From contig NZ_JAQIJT010000002.1 of NCBI RefSeq assembly GCF_036946125.1, positions 1,238,001 to 1,302,000 of the forward strand: 64,000 bases of DNA. The letters are read 5' to 3'. Every line of letters begins with the position of its first letter. The stretch's first letter is position 1. This document shows positions 44,228 through 51,951 of the stretch, one piece after another. The notes below the pieces were generated by a model. It was not told the origin of the DNA, did no database searches, and saw nothing but the letters and a program-made list of their open reading frames with translations. The DNA comes from Sphingomonas adhaesiva. Its GTDB lineage: Bacteria; Pseudomonadota; Alphaproteobacteria; Sphingomonadales; Sphingomonadaceae. A program made the translations under genes and the position numbers.

Positions 44228-44257
44228 CCGCTGCGCCAACAACATCCGCGTACCGGA

Positions 44258-44581
44258 TCAGAACGGCAGCTTGAACCCCGGCGGCAGCGGCAGGCCGCTG
44301 GTCATCTTCGACATTTCGGTCGACGACGCCGCATCCGCCTTCGCCCGTGCGTCGTTGAACGCGGCGGCGACGAGGTCCTCCAGCATCTGCTTTTCCGACG
44401 GCACGATCAGCGAATCGTCGATCGACACGGAGATGATCCGTCCCTTGGCCGACGCCTTCACCTTGACCAGCCCGCCGCCGGCCGCGCCCTCGACCTCGAT
44501 CGTGTCGAGGCTGTCCTGCGCCTTCTGCAGCTCGGCCTGGACGTTCTGCGCCATGGCCAGGATGTCGTTCAGATCCTTCAC
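44258..44581 (-). CDS. YbaB/EbfC family nucleoid-associated protein
   Basis: The 107-residue protein fits the family in length and motifs: MKDLNDILAMAQNVQAELQKAQDSL (helix), VEGAAGGGLVKVKASAKGRIISVSID (central strands) and the PGFKLPF end with the PLPPG turn. The dimer binds DNA loosely in tweezers fashion. The ATG overlaps the dnaX stop (4 bases), so it is the second gene of a dnaX-ybaB operon, the usual bacterial order (recR, often third, is absent here). Confidence 0.94.
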   Translation of the reverse strand: MKDLNDILAMAQNVQAELQKAQDSLDTIEVEGAAGGGLVKVKASAKGRIISVSIDDSLIVPSEKQMLEDLVAAAFNDARAKADAASSTEMSKMTSGLPLPPGFKLPF

Positions 44582-46212
44582 GTGATGCTCCGCTTGGCTG
44601 GTTTGGGCTCGATCAGTTCGGCCCCGGGGAAATGGTCAAACGCGGCGGCGACGATCGGGTTCGCGCGCGCCGCGTCATGGCGTGCCTGCACCACGTCCTG
44701 CTCCGCCTCGAACACGGTCGGCGCGCCGGGCACGTCCGCCATGGAGATATTCCACGGACGGCCCGTCGCCTCGCGCAGCACGGCCGCCAGATCGGTCAGC
44801 GTGTCGGTCGACAGCGGGCGGCTGCCGCTCAGCACGATCTCGCCCGGCGCGTAGCGCACCAGGCTCGCCCCGCGCTTCAGCCGCACCAGCAGGTCGAGCT
44901 TCCCCCGCTCGTCGAGCAGCGCCATGACGCCCGCGAAGTCGGCGGGCGAGCGATCGGCGGGCGCCGCCGGGGGTGCCGGCGGGGCGGAAACCCCCGGCGG
45001 CGCACTCACCGATCCGCCGGCCAGCCGCCGCGCCAGATCGCCGGGGTCGGGCAGCATCGAGGCATGGATCGCGCGCAGGATCGCCATCTCCGCCGTCTCG
45101 ATCGGCAGCGCCGCGCGCGACACCTCCTCATGCCCCTTCAGGAACAGCTGCCACAGCCGGTGGAGCGCGGGGAACGACATCGTGCCCGCCCACTCCCGAT
45201 AGGCGGCGCGTTCCTCCAGCGGCTGCGCGGGGTCGTCGGGCGCGCCCACCTTCACCTGCGTCACGCCGTGCACCGCCTCCAGCAGCGCGCGCATCACGCC
45301 CAGCGGATCGACGCCCAGGTCGTATTGCCGCCGCAGCGCCGACAGCGCGCCCGGCGCGTCGCCCGCCAGCACCAGCGCCAGCAGGTCGCGCACCGCATTG
45401 CGATCCGACAGGCCCAGCATCTCGCGCACCGCATCGGCGCGGACGCCGCCGCCCGCCATGTCGGCATGCGCGATCGCCTGGTCCAGGATCGACAGGCCGT
45501 CACGCGCCGATCCTTCCGCCGCGCGCGCGATCAGCGCCAGCGCCTCGGCCTCCGCCTCGGCCCCCTCCGCCTCCACCACGCGCGCGAAATGCGCCGCCAG
45601 CGTATCGGCGGGGATACGCCGCAGGTCGAAGCGCTGGCAGCGCGACAGGACCGTCACCGGCACCTTGTTCACCTCCGTCGTGGCGAACAGGAACTTCACG
45701 TGCGCCGGCGGCTCCTCCAGCGTCTTGAGCAGGCCGTTGAACGCGGCCTTCGACAGCATGTGGACTTCGTCGATGATGTAGATCTTGTAGCGCGCCGACA
45801 CCGCGGCGTAGCGCGATGCCTCGATGATCTCGCGGATGTCGTCGATGCCGGTGTGGCTGGCGGCGTCCATCTCGATCACGTCGATATGGCGCCCCTCGGC
45901 GATGGCGCGGCACGGCTCGCACACCCCGCACGGATCGATCGTCGGGCCGCCCTGCCCGTCCGGCCCGATGCAGTTGAGCGCCTTCGCGATCAGCCGCGCG
46001 GTGCTGGTCTTCCCCACGCCGCGCACGCCGGTCAGCAGGAAGGCATGCGCGATACGCTGCCGCCGGATCGCATTGCCCAGCGTCTGGACCATCGCACCCT
46101 GCCCGATCAGCTCGGAAAAGGTCTGCGGCCGGTATTTGCGCGCCAGCACGCGGTAAGGCTGCGCGGTGGCCGCCGGTGCGGGCGGGGTCCCGAGATCGAA
46201 GGAGTCGGACAT
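44578..46212 (-). CDS. dnaX: DNA polymerase III subunit gamma/tau
   Basis: The 544-residue clamp-loader ATPase starts with VLARKYRPQTFSELIGQ, then Walker A GVRGVGKTSTARLIAKALNC, the zinc-binding cysteines CGVCEPCRAI, Walker B IYIIDEVHMLS, and the sensor region LFATTEVNKVPVTVLSRCQRFDLRRI. The C-terminal third (from about 380) has an Ala/Pro-rich linker and a tau-like end. It loads the beta clamp and ties polymerase cores together. ATG at 46212 opens the protein. No A-rich slippery sequence for making gamma by frameshift is visible. The frame could extend upstream but lacks support. Confidence 0.96.
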   Translation of the reverse strand: MSDSFDLGTPPAPAATAQPYRVLARKYRPQTFSELIGQGAMVQTLGNAIRRQRIAHAFLLTGVRGVGKTSTARLIAKALNCIGPDGQGGPTIDPCGVCEPCRAIAEGRHIDVIEMDAASHTGIDDIREIIEASRYAAVSARYKIYIIDEVHMLSKAAFNGLLKTLEEPPAHVKFLFATTEVNKVPVTVLSRCQRFDLRRIPADTLAAHFARVVEAEGAEAEAEALALIARAAEGSARDGLSILDQAIAHADMAGGGVRADAVREMLGLSDRNAVRDLLALVLAGDAPGALSALRRQYDLGVDPLGVMRALLEAVHGVTQVKVGAPDDPAQPLEERAAYREWAGTMSFPALHRLWQLFLKGHEEVSRAALPIETAEMAILRAIHASMLPDPGDLARRLAGGSVSAPPGVSAPPAPPAAPADRSPADFAGVMALLDERGKLDLLVRLKRGASLVRYAPGEIVLSGSRPLSTDTLTDLAAVLREATGRPWNISMADVPGAPTVFEAEQDVVQARHDAARANPIVAAAFDHFPGAELIEPKPAKRSIT

Positions 46213-46305
46213 CGTCCGCCCGCTATAGGGCGACCGATGCCCGCTGTCGAAGCCTGTGGAACGCGATCGTGGCGTCGGTCCTGGCGCCACGATCGCGCGC
46301 CGGGA

Positions 46306-46863
46306 TCAGTCGGCGTCCGTCAGATCTTCGGTCAGCGCCTGGATGATCGCCTCGTTGAAGGCGGGGATGTCGTCCGGCTTGCGGCTGGTGATGAGGTTGC
46401 CGTCGACGACCACTTCCTCGTCCACCACGTCGCCGCCCGCATTTTCCAGGTCGGTACGGATCGAGACGTATCCGGTCAGGCGGCGACCGTCGATCACGTC
46501 CGCCTCCGCCAGCAGCCACGGCGCGTGGCAGATCGCGGCGACGATCCGGTCGTCGTCCATGAACTGCTGCACGATCTCGACCGCGCGCTCCTCGACCCGC
46601 AGCTTGTCGGGATTGGCGACCCCGCCCGGCAGGACGAGCGCGTCGTAATCGTCGACCTCCACCTCTTCCAGCGTCAGGTCGGGGGTGGCCGTCTCGGCCT
46701 TGTTGATGTCGCCCTTCATCCCCTGGATCGGGTCGCGCCTGATCGACGCGAGCGACACCGTCGCCCCCGCCGCTTCCAGCGCCTTGCGCGGTTCGAACAG
46801 TTCGACCGTCTCGAAACCGTCGGCGGCGATCATCAGCACGCGCGCTTGCGACAGGTCGGCCAT
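46306..46863 (-). CDS. DJ-1/PfpI family protein (type 1 glutamine amidotransferase-like)
   Basis: The 185-residue protein has the PfpI layout: ARVLMIAADGFETVELFEPRKALEAAG with the conserved glutamate, YDALVLPGGVANPDKLR, and the nucleophile elbow IVAAICHAPWLLAEAD (Cys near residue 105, followed by His). This matches the YhbO/PfpI branch, known as stress proteins with deglycase or protease activity. GGAGAAT lies 8 bases before the ATG at 46863. It is divergent from topoisomerase IB, and the shared gap contains a palindromic GTTCCGGAAC that fits stress promoters on both sides. Confidence 0.92.
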   Translation of the reverse strand: MADLSQARVLMIAADGFETVELFEPRKALEAAGATVSLASIRRDPIQGMKGDINKAETATPDLTLEEVEVDDYDALVLPGGVANPDKLRVEERAVEIVQQFMDDDRIVAAICHAPWLLAEADVIDGRRLTGYVSIRTDLENAGGDVVDEEVVVDGNLITSRKPDDIPAFNEAIIQALTEDLTDAD

Positions 46864-46903
46864 GGGGATTCTCCATCTGCTGCTTGGGGGATAGCCGCGG
46901 CTG

Positions 46904-46954
46904 AACCCCCGCCGCGGCGCCTCCGTTCCGGAACGAAGCGATACCCCGCGCATT
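46904..46954. promoter_or_regulatory. Possible bidirectional EcfG-type stress promoter
   Basis: The palindrome CGTTCCGGAACG (46924-46935) gives a GGAAC box on each strand. Rightward, GGAAC is followed after 16 bases by CATT (46951-46954); leftward, after 17 bases by GGTT (46904-46907). Both are one base from GGAAC-N16/17-CGTT. Confidence 0.4.
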
Positions 46955-46994
46955 TCTCCACGAGACGAGGCGCTCGCACGACCGGAAGGGCTAA

Positions 46995-48008
46995 GTGACG
47001 CAGAAGATTGTTTATTGCGACGACGGGGCGCCGGGCATCACACGCAGGAAGACGCGACACGGCGCCTGGGCCTATTACGATGCCGACGGCAGTCGCATCA
47101 CGGACCGCGACGAGATCGATCGGCTCAACGCCATCGGCCTGCCACCCGCCTACACCGACGCCTGGTTCTGCCCCCATGCCGACGGCCATATCCAGGCGGT
47201 CGGCTGGGACGAGAAGGGGCGCAAGCAATATCGCTATCATCTCGGCTTCCGCGCCCAGCAGGAGGCCGCGAAGTACGATCTGTGCGCCCCGTTCGGTCGT
47301 GCGCTGACGAAGCTGCGCGCGCGGGTCGAGGCGGACCTCGCCAAGCGGCGCCACAGCAAGGAGCGCACCGTCGCCGCGATCGTGAAGCTGCTCGACGTCG
47401 CCTCGCTGCGGATCGGCAACGAGGCCTATGCGAAGAGCAACAAGAGCTTCGGACTGACGACGCTGCGGGATCGCCACGCCGAAATCCGCGGCAGCACGCT
47501 GACGCTGGAATATCGTGCCAAGTCGGGCAAGCAGCGCCGGCTGCGGATCACCGACCGCAGCCTCGCCGGCTTCGTCAAGAAGTGTCAGGACCTGCCGGGG
47601 CAGAAGCTGTTCCAATATGTCGGTGAGGACGGCGCGCCGCATGCGGTCACCTCGTCCGACGTCAATGCCTATCTGCGCGAGGCGATGGGTGACGGCTTCA
47701 CCGCCAAGCATTTCCGCACCTGGGGAGCGAGCGTCGTCGCCTTCGAGGCGCTGGCGGAGGCGGACGCGCCGATCGGGCTGAAGACCATGCTCGAGCCGGT
47801 CGTGGAGCGGCTGGGAAACACGCCGGCGATCGCGCGCAAGTCCTACGTCCATCCGGCGTTGATCGAACTGGGCAAGGACAAGGCGGCGCAGGCGGCGTTC
47901 CGCCAATCGCTCAGGCTGCCGCGCGCGACGAGCTATCTGACCCGGCACGAACGCGGGCTGATCGCCTTCCTGGAACAATCCGGTGCGTGCGAGCTGAAGG
48001 CGGCGTAA
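46995..48008 (+). CDS. DNA topoisomerase IB (poxvirus-like bacterial type)
   Basis: The 337-residue protein matches bacterial type IB topoisomerases: GITRRKTRHGAWAYYDADG and LPPAYTDAWFCPHADGHIQAVGWDEKGRKQYRYH in the N-terminal clamp (interrupted by short loops), then the catalytic domain with LDVASLRIGNEAYAKSNKSFGLTTLRDRH, KHFRTWGASVVAFEAL and the nucleophile Tyr284 in IARKSYVHPALIE. It relaxes supercoils through a 3'-phosphotyrosyl link. It starts with GTG at 46995. The mscS gene follows after 3 bases. A likely stress promoter lies upstream. Confidence 0.94.
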   Translation: MTQKIVYCDDGAPGITRRKTRHGAWAYYDADGSRITDRDEIDRLNAIGLPPAYTDAWFCPHADGHIQAVGWDEKGRKQYRYHLGFRAQQEAAKYDLCAPFGRALTKLRARVEADLAKRRHSKERTVAAIVKLLDVASLRIGNEAYAKSNKSFGLTTLRDRHAEIRGSTLTLEYRAKSGKQRRLRITDRSLAGFVKKCQDLPGQKLFQYVGEDGAPHAVTSSDVNAYLREAMGDGFTAKHFRTWGASVVAFEALAEADAPIGLKTMLEPVVERLGNTPAIARKSYVHPALIELGKDKAAQAAFRQSLRLPRATSYLTRHERGLIAFLEQSGACELKAA

Positions 48009-48011
48009 ACA

Positions 48012-49190
48012 ATGAGTGCAGCAAGCAACACCACCGCGGCGCACCGCGCCGCCTTCGACGCGGGTGCGGTCGGCGCGCAGGCGAACCGGCTGTTCGGCTC
48101 CAGCATCACCTGGCTTCAGGAACGCTGGCTGGAGATATTGATCGCGGTCGGCGCCGGCGCCGTCATCGCGCTCCTCCTTTTCTGGCTGCGCCGGTTCGGC
48201 CCGCGGCTGGCGAAGCGCAGCGAGAGCGGCACCGGCTGGTCCGCGGTGCTGGGCCGCGCGATCGAGCGGACCAACGCCTTCTTCATCATCATGCTCTCCG
48301 CGAAGCTGGTCAGCGGCTATGCCGTCACCCCGCCGGAGGTGGACACGACCGCGACCTTCCTCTTCACCGTCGCCGCGGTGTTCCAGGCCGCGATCTGGGC
48401 GCGCGAGCTGATCCTGGGCGCGATCGAGCACCGCACCCGGTCGGAACATTATGCGGGCGAGGCGCTGGTCAGCGCGATGGGGCTGATCCGGCTGCTGGTC
48501 AGCTTCGCGGTGTTCGCGATCGCGCTGGTCGTCGTGCTCGACAATCTGGGCGTCAACGTGACCGGCCTGGTCGCGGGGCTGGGGGTCGGCGGCATCGCGA
48601 TCGGCCTCGCCGCGCAAGGCATCTTCGCCGATCTGTTCGCCGCGCTCGCGATCATCTTCGACCGCCCCTTCCGCCGCGGCGACAAGGTCAGCTACGACAA
48701 TACCAGCGGCGTGATCGAGGCGATCGGGCTGAAATCGACCCGCATCCGCGCCTATACCGGCGAGCTGCGCATCATCTCCAACCGCAATTTGCTCGACAAG
48801 GAGATCCAGAACGTCACGCTGCGCGACCACATCCGCGTCGCCTATACGATCGGTGTCGCCTACGAGACGCCGCCCGATACGCTGGCCCGCATCCCCGCGA
48901 TCCTGACCGAACTGGTCGAGGCGGAGGGTGCGACCGTCGCGCGTGCGGGGTTCGAGACGTTCGGCGCGTCGAGCATCGACATGGTGCTCCAGGTCGATAC
49001 GCCGGGCGGCGACTGGTCGGTCGCGCACGACACGCGCAACCGCCTGGTGGTCGCGATCGTGCGGCGCTTCGCCGAGGAAGGCATCGTTATCCCCTATCCG
49101 ACGCAGACGACGTTCACCGCGGCGCCCGACGGCACGCTCATCATGCCCTATTCCGAGCAGCTTCATATCGCGCCCGCGGAACAGCGTTGA
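48012..49190 (+). CDS. Mechanosensitive ion channel (MscS family)
   Basis: The 392-residue protein has about five membrane helices. The last one is the pore helix with the MscS signature VAGLGVGGIAIGLAAQGIFADLFAALAI, and FDRPFRRGDKVSY opens the beta domain. The cytosolic vestibule follows (STRIRAYTGELRIISNRNLLDKEIQN). Such channels release solutes when membrane tension rises after osmotic downshock. It is 3 bases after topoisomerase IB and probably in its operon. It has one or two more N-terminal helices than E. coli MscS (286 residues). Confidence 0.94.
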   Translation: MSAASNTTAAHRAAFDAGAVGAQANRLFGSSITWLQERWLEILIAVGAGAVIALLLFWLRRFGPRLAKRSESGTGWSAVLGRAIERTNAFFIIMLSAKLVSGYAVTPPEVDTTATFLFTVAAVFQAAIWARELILGAIEHRTRSEHYAGEALVSAMGLIRLLVSFAVFAIALVVVLDNLGVNVTGLVAGLGVGGIAIGLAAQGIFADLFAALAIIFDRPFRRGDKVSYDNTSGVIEAIGLKSTRIRAYTGELRIISNRNLLDKEIQNVTLRDHIRVAYTIGVAYETPPDTLARIPAILTELVEAEGATVARAGFETFGASSIDMVLQVDTPGGDWSVAHDTRNRLVVAIVRRFAEEGIVIPYPTQTTFTAAPDGTLIMPYSEQLHIAPAEQR

Positions 49191-49237
49191 ACCTCGCGCG
49201 CCGGCTGGCGTTGTCGCGGTCGCAGAGGAGAAACGAA

Positions 49238-49615
49238 ATGAAACGTGCCGTCCTGTCCGCCCTGATGCTGGCCACGCTGTCCACCCCGCTGGCGGTCGCC
49301 CCCGCCGCCGCGCAGAACCGCGATCGCGACTATCGCTGGCATGGCGACGATCGCGACTGGGATGCGGCGCGCGACTATCGCCGCAGCAATGCGCGCGAGC
49401 GCCGGCTGTCGCGCGAGGATCAGATCTATCGCGGGCGCGACGGGCGCACCTATTGCCGCCGCAACGACGGGACGACCGGGCTGGTGGTCGGCGGCGTCGG
49501 CGGCGCGGTGGTCGGCAACCTGATCGGCGGCGGGCTGCTCGGCACGCTGGCGGGCGGTGCCGGCGGCGCGCTGCTGGGCCGGTCGATCGACAGGGGCAAG
49601 GTGCGCTGCCGCTAG
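49238..49615 (+). CDS. Exported glycine-zipper protein
   Basis: The 125-residue protein has a signal peptide (MKRAVLSALMLATLSTPLAVAPAAAQ), an Arg/Asp-rich middle (NRDRDYRWHGDDRDWDAARDYRR) and a glycine-zipper pair (GLVVGGVGGAVVGNLIGGG and GTLAGGAGGALLGRSID) that should insert in or lie on a membrane. Related 2TM glycine-zipper proteins are often outer-membrane lipoproteins or stress-induced. No lipobox Cys is present. GAGGAG lies 7 bases before the ATG. A terminator follows 60 bases after the stop. Confidence 0.82.
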   Translation: MKRAVLSALMLATLSTPLAVAPAAAQNRDRDYRWHGDDRDWDAARDYRRSNARERRLSREDQIYRGRDGRTYCRRNDGTTGLVVGGVGGAVVGNLIGGGLLGTLAGGAGGALLGRSIDRGKVRCR

Positions 49616-49675
49616 GCGATTCGCGCGATTCGAAGATCGGGTCCGCCCGCTTCGGGTCGTTCGAGTGACGGAAAA

Positions 49676-49707
49676 GCCGCCGTTGACGCTAGGTCCGGCG
49701 GCTTTTT
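49676..49707 (+). terminator. Rho-independent terminator
   Basis: GCCGCCG and CGGCGGC form a 7-bp stem with a 13-base loop, followed by TTTTTCG. It closes the topoisomerase IB-mscS-glycine-zipper unit. Confidence 0.8.
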
Positions 49708-49791
49708 CGTGCCCGCGGTTCGCTCCCCCTTGCGGCGGTGCAGCGCGAACGCCTAGAGAGGCGCACCGCTGCTCGACGAGGGGAGGCACAG

Positions 49792-50241
49792 GTGACCGCA
49801 GACGAAATGAAGGCCGCGATCGGCCAGGAGAGCGTGTCCGAATGGGTCGAGGTGACCCAGGACATGATCAACAAGTTCGCCGAAGCGACCGGCGATCATC
49901 AGTTCATCCACATCGACCCGGAACGTGCGAAGCTGACGCCGTTCGGCACCACGATCGCACACGGCTTCCTGACGCTGTCGCTGCTGCCGCTGCTGTCGAT
50001 GAAGACGCCCGACGCGCCGAAGCTGGACGGCGTGAAGATGGGCGTCAACTACGGCGGCAACAAGGTGCGCTTCCTGGCGCCCGTACCCTCGGGATCGAAG
50101 GTCCGCGCGCGCTCGAAGATCGTCGAGTTCGAGGAAAAGCGCCCCGGCCAGTATCAGTACACCACCGAGACCACGATCGAGATCGACGGCAGCGACAAGC
50201 CCGCAATGATCGCCGAGTGGATCACGCAGGTCTTCGCCTGA
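49792..50241 (+). CDS. MaoC family dehydratase
   Basis: The 149-residue hot-dog fold protein has the hydratase-2 motif FAEATGDHQFIHIDPERA (catalytic Asp and His) followed by FGTTIAHGFLTLSLLPLL and NYGGNKVRFLAPVPSGSKVRARSK. It probably hydrates enoyl-CoA with R stereochemistry, feeding polyhydroxyalkanoate or fatty-acid metabolism. GTG at 49792 was chosen because GAGGGGAGG lies 5 bases upstream; ATG at 49807 is the alternative. A thiolase gene follows 154 bases on, past an inverted repeat, so the two may form a fatty-acyl-CoA unit. Confidence 0.9.
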   Translation: MTADEMKAAIGQESVSEWVEVTQDMINKFAEATGDHQFIHIDPERAKLTPFGTTIAHGFLTLSLLPLLSMKTPDAPKLDGVKMGVNYGGNKVRFLAPVPSGSKVRARSKIVEFEEKRPGQYQYTTETTIEIDGSDKPAMIAEWITQVFA

Positions 50242-50251
50242 ACGATTGCCA

Positions 50252-50381
50252 AGCCCCTCCCTTTTAAGGGAGGGGTTGGGGTGGGTCGACGCCTGGCGAC
50301 ACGGCTCCCTCCATCGATCGGCGGCTCCGTACCGCGAGCACGCCACCCACCCCCAGCCCCTCCCTTGAAAGGGAGGGGAGT
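50252..50381. repeat. Paired CCCCTCCCTT/AAGGGAGGGG palindromes
   Basis: A palindrome AGCCCCTCCCTTTTAAGGGA...GGGGTTGGGGTGGGT (from 50252) and its inverted mate ACCCACCCCCAGCCCCTCCC...TTGAAAGGGAGGGG (ending 50381) flank about 60 bases. Together they could form one long stem in the mRNA between maoC and thiolase. Confidence 0.8.
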
Positions 50382-50395
50382 TTCACGAGGTTCCC

Positions 50396-51574
50396 ATGCG
50401 TTCCGCCGTCATCGTCTCCACCGCCCGCACCCCGATCGGCCGCGCCTATCGCGGTGCGTTCAACAACCTCCCCTCCCCCACGCTCGCCAGCCACGCGATC
50501 AAGGCCGCGGTCGAGCGCGCCGGCGTCGAGGGTGGACAGGTCGAGGACGTCGTCATCGGCTCCGCGCTCCAGCAGGGGCACCAGGCCGGCAATATCGCGC
50601 GCACGTCGCTGCTGCGCGCCGGGCTGCCGATCGAGGTGTCGGGCATGTCGCTCGACCGTCAGTGCGCCTCGGGCCTGATGGCGATCGCCACCGCCGCGAA
50701 GCAGATCGTCGTCGACGGCATGGACGTGACGATCGGCGGCGGCGTCGACAGCATCTCGCTGGTGCAGACGCCCGAAATGCGCGTCGCACCCGACAAGGAG
50801 CTGCTGGCGATGCACAACGACATCTACATGCCGATGCTCCAGACCGCCGAGGTCGTCGCCAAGCGCTACGGCATCAGCCGCGACGCGCAGGACGAATACG
50901 GCTATCAGTCGCAGATGCGCACCGCCGCCGCGCAGGCCGCGGGCAAGTTCGATGACGAGATCGTCGCCGTCACCGCGACCAAGGCGAACGTCAACAAGGA
51001 GACCAAGGAGGTTTCCTACGAGGAAGTGACCCTGTCGAAGGACGAGGGCAACCGCGCCGACACCACGCTGGAGGGGCTGAAGAGCCTGAAGCCGGTGCTG
51101 GGCCCCGACCTCAACATCACCGCCGGCAATGCCTCGCAGCTGTCGGACGGCGCCTCGGCCAGCGTGCTGATGGAGGAGAAGGTCGCCGCGGCGAAGGGCC
51201 TCACCCCGCTCGGCCGCTATGTCGGCATGGCGGTGGCGGGCACCAAGCCCGACGAGATGGGCATCGGCCCGGTCTTCGCGATCCCCAAGCTGCTGGAGCG
51301 CAACGGGCTGAAGGTCGGCGACATCGGCCTGTGGGAGCTGAACGAGGCGTTCGCGGTGCAGGTCCTCTACTGCCGTGACACGCTGGGCATTCCGGACGAG
51401 CTGCTCAACGTCAACGGCGGTGCGATCTCGATCGGCCATCCGTACGGCATGTCGGGCGCGCGCATGACCGGCCACGCGCTGATCGAGGGCAAGCGCCGCG
51501 GCGCGAAGTATGTCGTCGTCACGATGTGCGTCGGCGGCGGCATGGGTGCCGCGGGCCTGTTCGAGGTGCTGTAA
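50396..51574 (+). CDS. Acetyl-CoA C-acyltransferase (thiolase)
   Basis: The 392-residue thiolase has the N-terminal nucleophile Cys90 in LDRQCASGLMAIA, ELNEAFAVQ, GGAISIGHPYGMSGARMTGHALI (His) and the C-terminal Cys motif VTMCVGGGMGAAGLFEVL. It condenses or cleaves acyl-CoA; the sequence is closer to beta-oxidation or acetoacetyl-CoA thiolases than to sterol carriers, but the chain-length preference cannot be read. It follows the MaoC hydratase gene. Just after its stop begins a small-RNA-like region. Confidence 0.94.
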   Translation: MRSAVIVSTARTPIGRAYRGAFNNLPSPTLASHAIKAAVERAGVEGGQVEDVVIGSALQQGHQAGNIARTSLLRAGLPIEVSGMSLDRQCASGLMAIATAAKQIVVDGMDVTIGGGVDSISLVQTPEMRVAPDKELLAMHNDIYMPMLQTAEVVAKRYGISRDAQDEYGYQSQMRTAAAQAAGKFDDEIVAVTATKANVNKETKEVSYEEVTLSKDEGNRADTTLEGLKSLKPVLGPDLNITAGNASQLSDGASASVLMEEKVAAAKGLTPLGRYVGMAVAGTKPDEMGIGPVFAIPKLLERNGLKVGDIGLWELNEAFAVQVLYCRDTLGIPDELLNVNGGAISIGHPYGMSGARMTGHALIEGKRRGAKYVVVTMCVGGGMGAAGLFEVL

Positions 51575-51576
51575 CG

Positions 51577-51605
51577 TTGAACAATCTTTGACAGAACGCT
51601 ACATA
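51577..51605 (+). promoter_or_regulatory. Possible sigma-70 promoter for a small RNA
   Basis: TTGAAC (51577-51582), 17 bases, TACATA (51600-51605) starts 3 bases after the thiolase stop. Transcription would begin near 51612 and read into two hairpins. An overlapping TTGACA (51588) has no well-spaced -10. Confidence 0.35.
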
Positions 51606-51611
51606 TTATCG

Positions 51612-51670
51612 CAGGCGATGACATAGCGCCTTCACGGGAACCCCGATCGTGCCAGCGGTCGGGGTTCTTT
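51612..51670 (+). ncRNA. Candidate small RNA (about 60 nt), convergent to a 30-aa toxin-like ORF
   Basis: The region holds GGCG-ATGACATAG-CGCC (51614-51630) and a terminator hairpin, AACCCCGA/TCGGGGTT (51639-51666) with a 12-base loop and CTTT after it. No reading frame of note is present. If the leftward toxin-like mRNA runs past its stop at 51712 it would cover this RNA in antisense, as in type I toxin-antitoxin pairs. Nothing here proves expression. Confidence 0.4.
51639..51670 (+). terminator. Rho-independent terminator
   Basis: An 8-bp perfect stem (AACCCCGA / TCGGGGTT) is followed by CTTTACGTTT. It could end either thiolase readthrough or the candidate small RNA. The strand-reversed copy has no T-tract. 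Confidence 0.65.
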
Positions 51671-51711
51671 ACGTTTGGGGACCAGCTGCCAGACTGATCC
51701 CCGCCCGTGCC

Positions 51712-51804
51712 CTAACTTCGTCGCGAGACCTCGATCACCTTCAGCACAAGCATGCCGAATGCGATCATCAGCCCCAGAAGCGAGGACAATTCGGTGATGG
51801 ACAT
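51712..51804 (-). CDS. 30-residue hydrophobic peptide, holin-like-toxin pattern
   Basis: The frame MSITELSSLLGLMIAFGM... (30 residues, ending VIEVSRRS and TAG) is one membrane helix with a basic tail. A near-perfect ribosome site, GGAGGTG, lies 4 bases before the ATG at 51804, which is rare for a chance frame. The LxLMIAFGMLVL pattern with a charged C-terminus resembles the short putative holin-like toxins (Hol-Tox) of type I toxin-antitoxin systems in Firmicutes; this likeness is by eye. A candidate convergent small RNA lies 42 bases past its stop. It is divergent from the stress protein gene at 51952. Confidence 0.6.
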   Translation of the reverse strand: MSITELSSLLGLMIAFGMLVLKVIEVSRRS

Positions 51805-51951
51805 AGTCACCTCCACGGATGGGCGGCAGGATCGCCGCCGCCTCGGATCATGCGGAAGCCCTTTCCCGCGCGCAACGTCGCCGCGTTGGGGATCGCAACC
51901 AACGCCCCCGCCCCTCGTTTCCCGACCGAACCGTTCGAGAGGAGACGACAC

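Noticed and set aside
44578..46212. Programmed frameshift in dnaX to make gamma
   Set aside because: No run of six or seven A residues is visible in the reading direction, so no slippery site of the E. coli type.
51588..51609. TTGACA with TATTAT as the small-RNA promoter
   Set aside because: The spacing is only 10 bases; the TTGAAC-17-TACATA pair fits better.
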